A stretch of DNA of 64,000 nucleotides from assembly GCA_002415135.1 (NCBI GenBank), contig DIBY01000009.1, positions 62,001 to 126,000 on the forward strand. Reading direction: 5' to 3'. Position numbers and translations under genes: made by a program. The notes below the pieces were generated by a model. It had not been told where the DNA came from. It saw nothing but the letters and a program-made list of their open reading frames with translations, and made no database searches. Of the stretch, positions 61,329 to 64,000 are shown piece after piece (position 1 is the stretch's first letter; each line of letters starts with the position of its first letter). Source of the DNA: Flavobacteriales bacterium UBA5040. GTDB lineage: Bacteria; Bacteroidota; Bacteroidia; Flavobacteriales; Weeksellaceae.

Positions 61329-61336
61329 CAAATATA
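61329..61336 (-). promoter_or_regulatory. Promoter -7 box of the SatD-DUF3307 pair
   Basis: TATATTTG on the minus strand ends four bases before the ATG at 61324. The mRNA would be leaderless or nearly so. This matches the spacing seen for the AtpI-like gene. Confidence 0.55.
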
Positions 61337-61345
61337 AGCAATAAT

Positions 61346-61381
61346 CCTTATAAACTCTAAATATAAGGTAAACACCTTATA
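61346..61381. promoter_or_regulatory. Three CCTTATA half-sites: candidate autoregulatory operator
   Basis: CCTTATA (61346-61352), TATAAGG (61362-61368) and CCTTATA (61375-61381) alternate in orientation. The last two form a perfect 8-bp palindrome, TATAAGGT-AAAC-ACCTTATA. The first two span the -33 region of the SatD promoter. Confidence 0.65.
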
Positions 61382-61400
61382 ATGTTTTGTTAAAATTTAA

Positions 61401-61463
61401 ATTTAATTATAAGTCAATTCACTAATATTTAATGAATATAAGCAAATTGACTTATAATTAAAT
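61401..61463. repeat. 19-bp perfect inverted repeat downstream of purL
   Basis: ATTTAATTATAAGTCAATT (61401-61419) is repeated in perfect inversion at 61445-61463 around a 25-base loop. It lies 28 bases after the purL stop. It may terminate or protect purL mRNA; no clear U-run follows on the minus strand. Confidence 0.7.
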
Positions 61464-61490
61464 CTCCTGTTTCTCTAAATGAGAAGAATA

Positions 61491-64000
61491 TTATTTAAAA
61501 TATTCAACTCCGTTTTTAAAAATATTATGATAATTCGCAGTTGGAATATTCTTCATCAAACCTTCGGAATATCTTTCTGGATGACCCATTCTTCCAAATA
61601 TTTTTCCGGATTTTGAAGTTAGTCCTTCAATTCCAAACAAGGAATTATTTGGATTGAACGGCATTCCATGGGCGATATTTCCATCCTGATCCATGTATTG
61701 CGTTGCAATCTGGCCATTTTCATACAATTCCTGAATTACCTGTTCCGACGCCATAAAGCGACCTTCACCGTGTGAAATTGGAATTGTGAACAACTGATCT
61801 TTCATTCCTTTCAACCAAGGAGAATCATCATTGATCACTTTCACATCAACCATTTGAGATATATGACGACCAATTGCGTTATGTGCTAAAGTCGGTGAAT
61901 CTGCATTTAAATCCCGAATCTCACCATAAGGCAATAAACCGGATTTTACCAAAGCCTGGAAACCGTTACAGATTCCGAGAATCATCCCGTCCCGTTCTAA
62001 TAATTGATGAACTGCACTTCTCATCTTCTCATTTTTCAAAACATTGACAATAAATTTTGCAGAACCATCAGGTTCATCTCCGGCTGAAAATCCGCCGGAC
62101 AAAACCAAGATTTGCGACTGATTAATTTCAGAAATCCAGGCGTCTAAACTTTCATTTAAAAGCTGATGATTGAGATTAATTAAAGGCAATCCTGAAACTT
62201 CAGCACCTTCTTTTCTAAAGGCATTTTGAGTTTCATATTCACAATTGGTTCCCGGAAAAATCGGTGCAAAAACTTTTGGTTTTGCTAGATTGTGTTTTAC
62301 GATATGAATCGTTCTTGGCTGAATAGAATTCAGTTTTGAATCAATTTCAACGACCATTTTCTTTTTTTCTGCCGTTGGGAAAAGCTCTTCAAAAGTTCCT
62401 TTCCATACTTCAAGTAGTTTTTCGATATCGAATTCAAAAGCACTCATTTTCAAAGTATTCGAATTTGACACTTCACCAATAACTTGAAGTAAATCATTTT
62501 CTAAATCTTCTGCACTTTCTATAATTAAACTTCCAATATTCTTTGTTAAAAGTAAATCTTCATCTACTTTAATTTCTGCTCCAAGATGATTACCAAAACT
62601 CATTTTCGCTAAGGCAACTGCAACTCCACCCTCTTTGATCGTCTTCACAGAAACAATCTTTTTAGCCTTGATATTTTCAAAGATGAAATCAAAGATCTGT
62701 TTCAAATCTCCATAATTCGGCATTCCACTTTCTTGTGAAATATGGTTGAATAAATACAATTTATTACCTGCCTTTTTGAACTCGGGTGAAATGATATTTT
62801 TCTTTTCTCCATTCGCACAGGCGAAAGAAATCAAGGTCGGTGGAACATGAATATCCTGGAAACTTCCACTCATGGAATCTTTACCTCCAATCGCAGCTAG
62901 TTCGAAATTCATCTGCGCATCATACGCTCCAAGCAAAGAAGCCAAAGGTTTCCCCCACTTCTTCGGATCATTTCCAAGTTTTTCAAAATATTCCTGGAAA
63001 CTCAAACGGATATTTTTATAATCTCCACCCATCGCAACAATCTTAGCCACACTTTCAACCACAGCATTCGCAGCGCCAACCAAAGAGTTTTGAGACGATA
63101 TATCAGCATCAAATCCCCAAGAGGCCAAAGACACTGTTTCGATGTTTTTAGCATTTAAAATGGGTAGCGTTTGTACACTTCCTTCCATTTCAGTTAACTG
63201 ATGTCTCCCTCCAAACGGCATTGCTACAGAAGTTCCGCCTACAGAAGCATCGAACATTTCTGCCAAACCTTTTTGAGAAGCGACATTTTTACTGGAAAGG
63301 ATGTTGAAGAAATTCTCTTCGTTGAACTTTATATTTTGATTTTCAACCGGTTGCAAGTGTGATACTTCAGCATGCTGTGTTTTTGCACAACCATTGGTAT
63401 CTAAAAATTCCCGACTTAAATCGACAATTTTATTCCCTTGCCAAAACATTTGCATTCTACCAGAATCGGTTACCTTGGCAACTTCTACGGCTTTTATATT
63501 TTCCTTTTCACAGAATCTGATGAATTTTTCTTTGTCTTTCGCTTCAATAACGACCGCCATTCTTTCCTGAGATTCAGAAATCGCAAGTTCAGTTCCATTT
63601 AAGCCATCATATTTTAAAGGAAGAATATCGAGGTTAATCTCCAGTGAATCAGCAATTTCTCCGATCGCAACTGAAACTCCACCTGCTCCAAAATCATTTG
63701 ATTTTTTAATTAAAGTGGTGACTTCAGGATTTCTAAAAAGCCTCTGAATTTTTCGTTCTTCAACTGCATTTCCTTTCTGAACTTCAGTTGATAAAGTATG
63801 AATCGAGGTTTCATCCTGCACTTTAGAACTTCCACTAGCACCGCCTACACCGTCTCTACCGGTTGCGCCACCTAATAAAATAACGAGGTCGCCATTTTGA
63901 GGCTGCTCTCTTTTTACCCAGTCTTTTTTCACAGCACCAACGACGAAACCAACTTCCATTCGTTTTGCCTTGTAGCCGTCGTGGTAGATTTCATTGACAG
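61491..64000 (-). CDS. purL: Phosphoribosylformylglycinamidine synthase (5' part beyond window)
   Basis: The frame stays open through position 64000: before the ATG at 63959 it reads EIYHDGYKAKR, so that ATG is internal. The 835 residues visible are the C-terminal two thirds of the large single-chain PurL. The segment GGATGRDGVGGASGSSK belongs to the synthetase core. The C-terminal glutaminase domain has its nucleophile cysteine in ILGICNGFQALVKSG and the segment LVLSGGFSAGDEPDG. It makes FGAM in purine synthesis. Confidence 0.95.
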   Translation of the reverse strand, partial: VNEIYHDGYKAKRMEVGFVVGAVKKDWVKREQPQNGDLVILLGGATGRDGVGGASGSSKVQDETSIHTLSTEVQKGNAVEERKIQRLFRNPEVTTLIKKSNDFGAGGVSVAIGEIADSLEINLDILPLKYDGLNGTELAISESQERMAVVIEAKDKEKFIRFCEKENIKAVEVAKVTDSGRMQMFWQGNKIVDLSREFLDTNGCAKTQHAEVSHLQPVENQNIKFNEENFFNILSSKNVASQKGLAEMFDASVGGTSVAMPFGGRHQLTEMEGSVQTLPILNAKNIETVSLASWGFDADISSQNSLVGAANAVVESVAKIVAMGGDYKNIRLSFQEYFEKLGNDPKKWGKPLASLLGAYDAQMNFELAAIGGKDSMSGSFQDIHVPPTLISFACANGEKKNIISPEFKKAGNKLYLFNHISQESGMPNYGDLKQIFDFIFENIKAKKIVSVKTIKEGGVAVALAKMSFGNHLGAEIKVDEDLLLTKNIGSLIIESAEDLENDLLQVIGEVSNSNTLKMSAFEFDIEKLLEVWKGTFEELFPTAEKKKMVVEIDSKLNSIQPRTIHIVKHNLAKPKVFAPIFPGTNCEYETQNAFRKEGAEVSGLPLINLNHQLLNESLDAWISEINQSQILVLSGGFSAGDEPDGSAKFIVNVLKNEKMRSAVHQLLERDGMILGICNGFQALVKSGLLPYGEIRDLNADSPTLAHNAIGRHISQMVDVKVINDDSPWLKGMKDQLFTIPISHGEGRFMASEQVIQELYENGQIATQYMDQDGNIAHGMPFNPNNSLFGIEGLTSKSGKIFGRMGHPERYSEGLMKNIPTANYHNIFKNGVEYFK

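Noticed and set aside
63959..64000. Start of purL at the ATG at 63959
   Set aside because: The frame is open to the window edge and encodes conserved purL sequence (YHDGYKAKR) before this ATG.
1..64000. tRNA, rRNA, CRISPR, prophage, transposase, restriction or toxin-antitoxin loci
   Set aside because: I looked for cloverleaf arms, regular spaced repeats and hallmark protein motifs and saw none. Short RNAs without strong motifs could be missed by eye.

Overview
The window is an AT-rich chromosomal stretch from a member of the Bacteroidota, most likely a flavobacterium of the Chryseobacterium/Kaistella group. Evidence for this: four secreted proteins end in type IX secretion (T9SS) sorting domains; the gliding-motility genes gldF and gldG are present; promoters match the Bacteroidota form (TTG/TTTG, about 20 bp, TAnnTTTG); the F-type ATP synthase operon lacks beta and epsilon; and several intergenic repeats look like those of flavobacterial genomes. 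I saw no tRNA, rRNA, CRISPR, prophage or transposase.

Layout: 1-2.7 kb, a truncated signal-peptide gene, rpmI-rplT and a T9SS M28 peptidase. 2.9-10.4 kb, a complete histidine operon on the minus strand (hisG-D-C-B-H-A-F-IE) preceded by a his attenuator. 10.4-13.6 kb, three glycosyltransferases. 13.9-19 kb, dapD, a C40 peptidase, prmC, rhomboid, clpS and a CNNM/CorC protein. 19.1-25.6 kb, a T9SS P-domain protein and the partial ATP synthase operon. 25.6-35.4 kb, ffh, an outer-membrane barrel, phoH, a SAM hydrolase, a T9SS metzincin, hemJ and gldF-gldG. 35.6-40.5 kb, aspA, a porin and a Dcu transporter, facing a Crp/Fnr regulator. 41.1-46.1 kb, an Rrf2 regulator followed by cysH-cysD-cysN and an unusual siroheme-synthase-like/TauE fusion. 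46.4-56.7 kb, a lipoprotein, kbl, a T9SS M1 peptidase, PBP4, priA, proline dehydrogenase and aroB. 57-64 kb, a barrel protein, purF, purC, a DUF3307/SatD pair and the 3' two thirds of purL.

How genes work together: the his genes encode the whole route from PRPP to histidine. A 14-residue leader peptide with four consecutive His codons, a pause/pre-emptor hairpin and a terminator lie just upstream of hisG, so the operon is probably controlled by ribosome-mediated attenuation. AspA and Dcu would take up aspartate, deaminate it to fumarate and exchange the C4 acids under the divergent regulator. The cys cluster activates sulfate to APS and probably reduces APS directly: cysH has APS-reductase-type cysteines and no APS kinase is present.

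Most notable: the his attenuator and its resemblance to an intergenic repeat; priA with no ATG/GTG/TTG in front of its conserved N-terminus; the degenerate siroheme-synthase/TauE fusion; a 31-bp palindrome between the Rrf2 gene and cysH; and a SatD-DUF3307 pair preceded by three CCTTATA half-sites and an apparently leaderless promoter.
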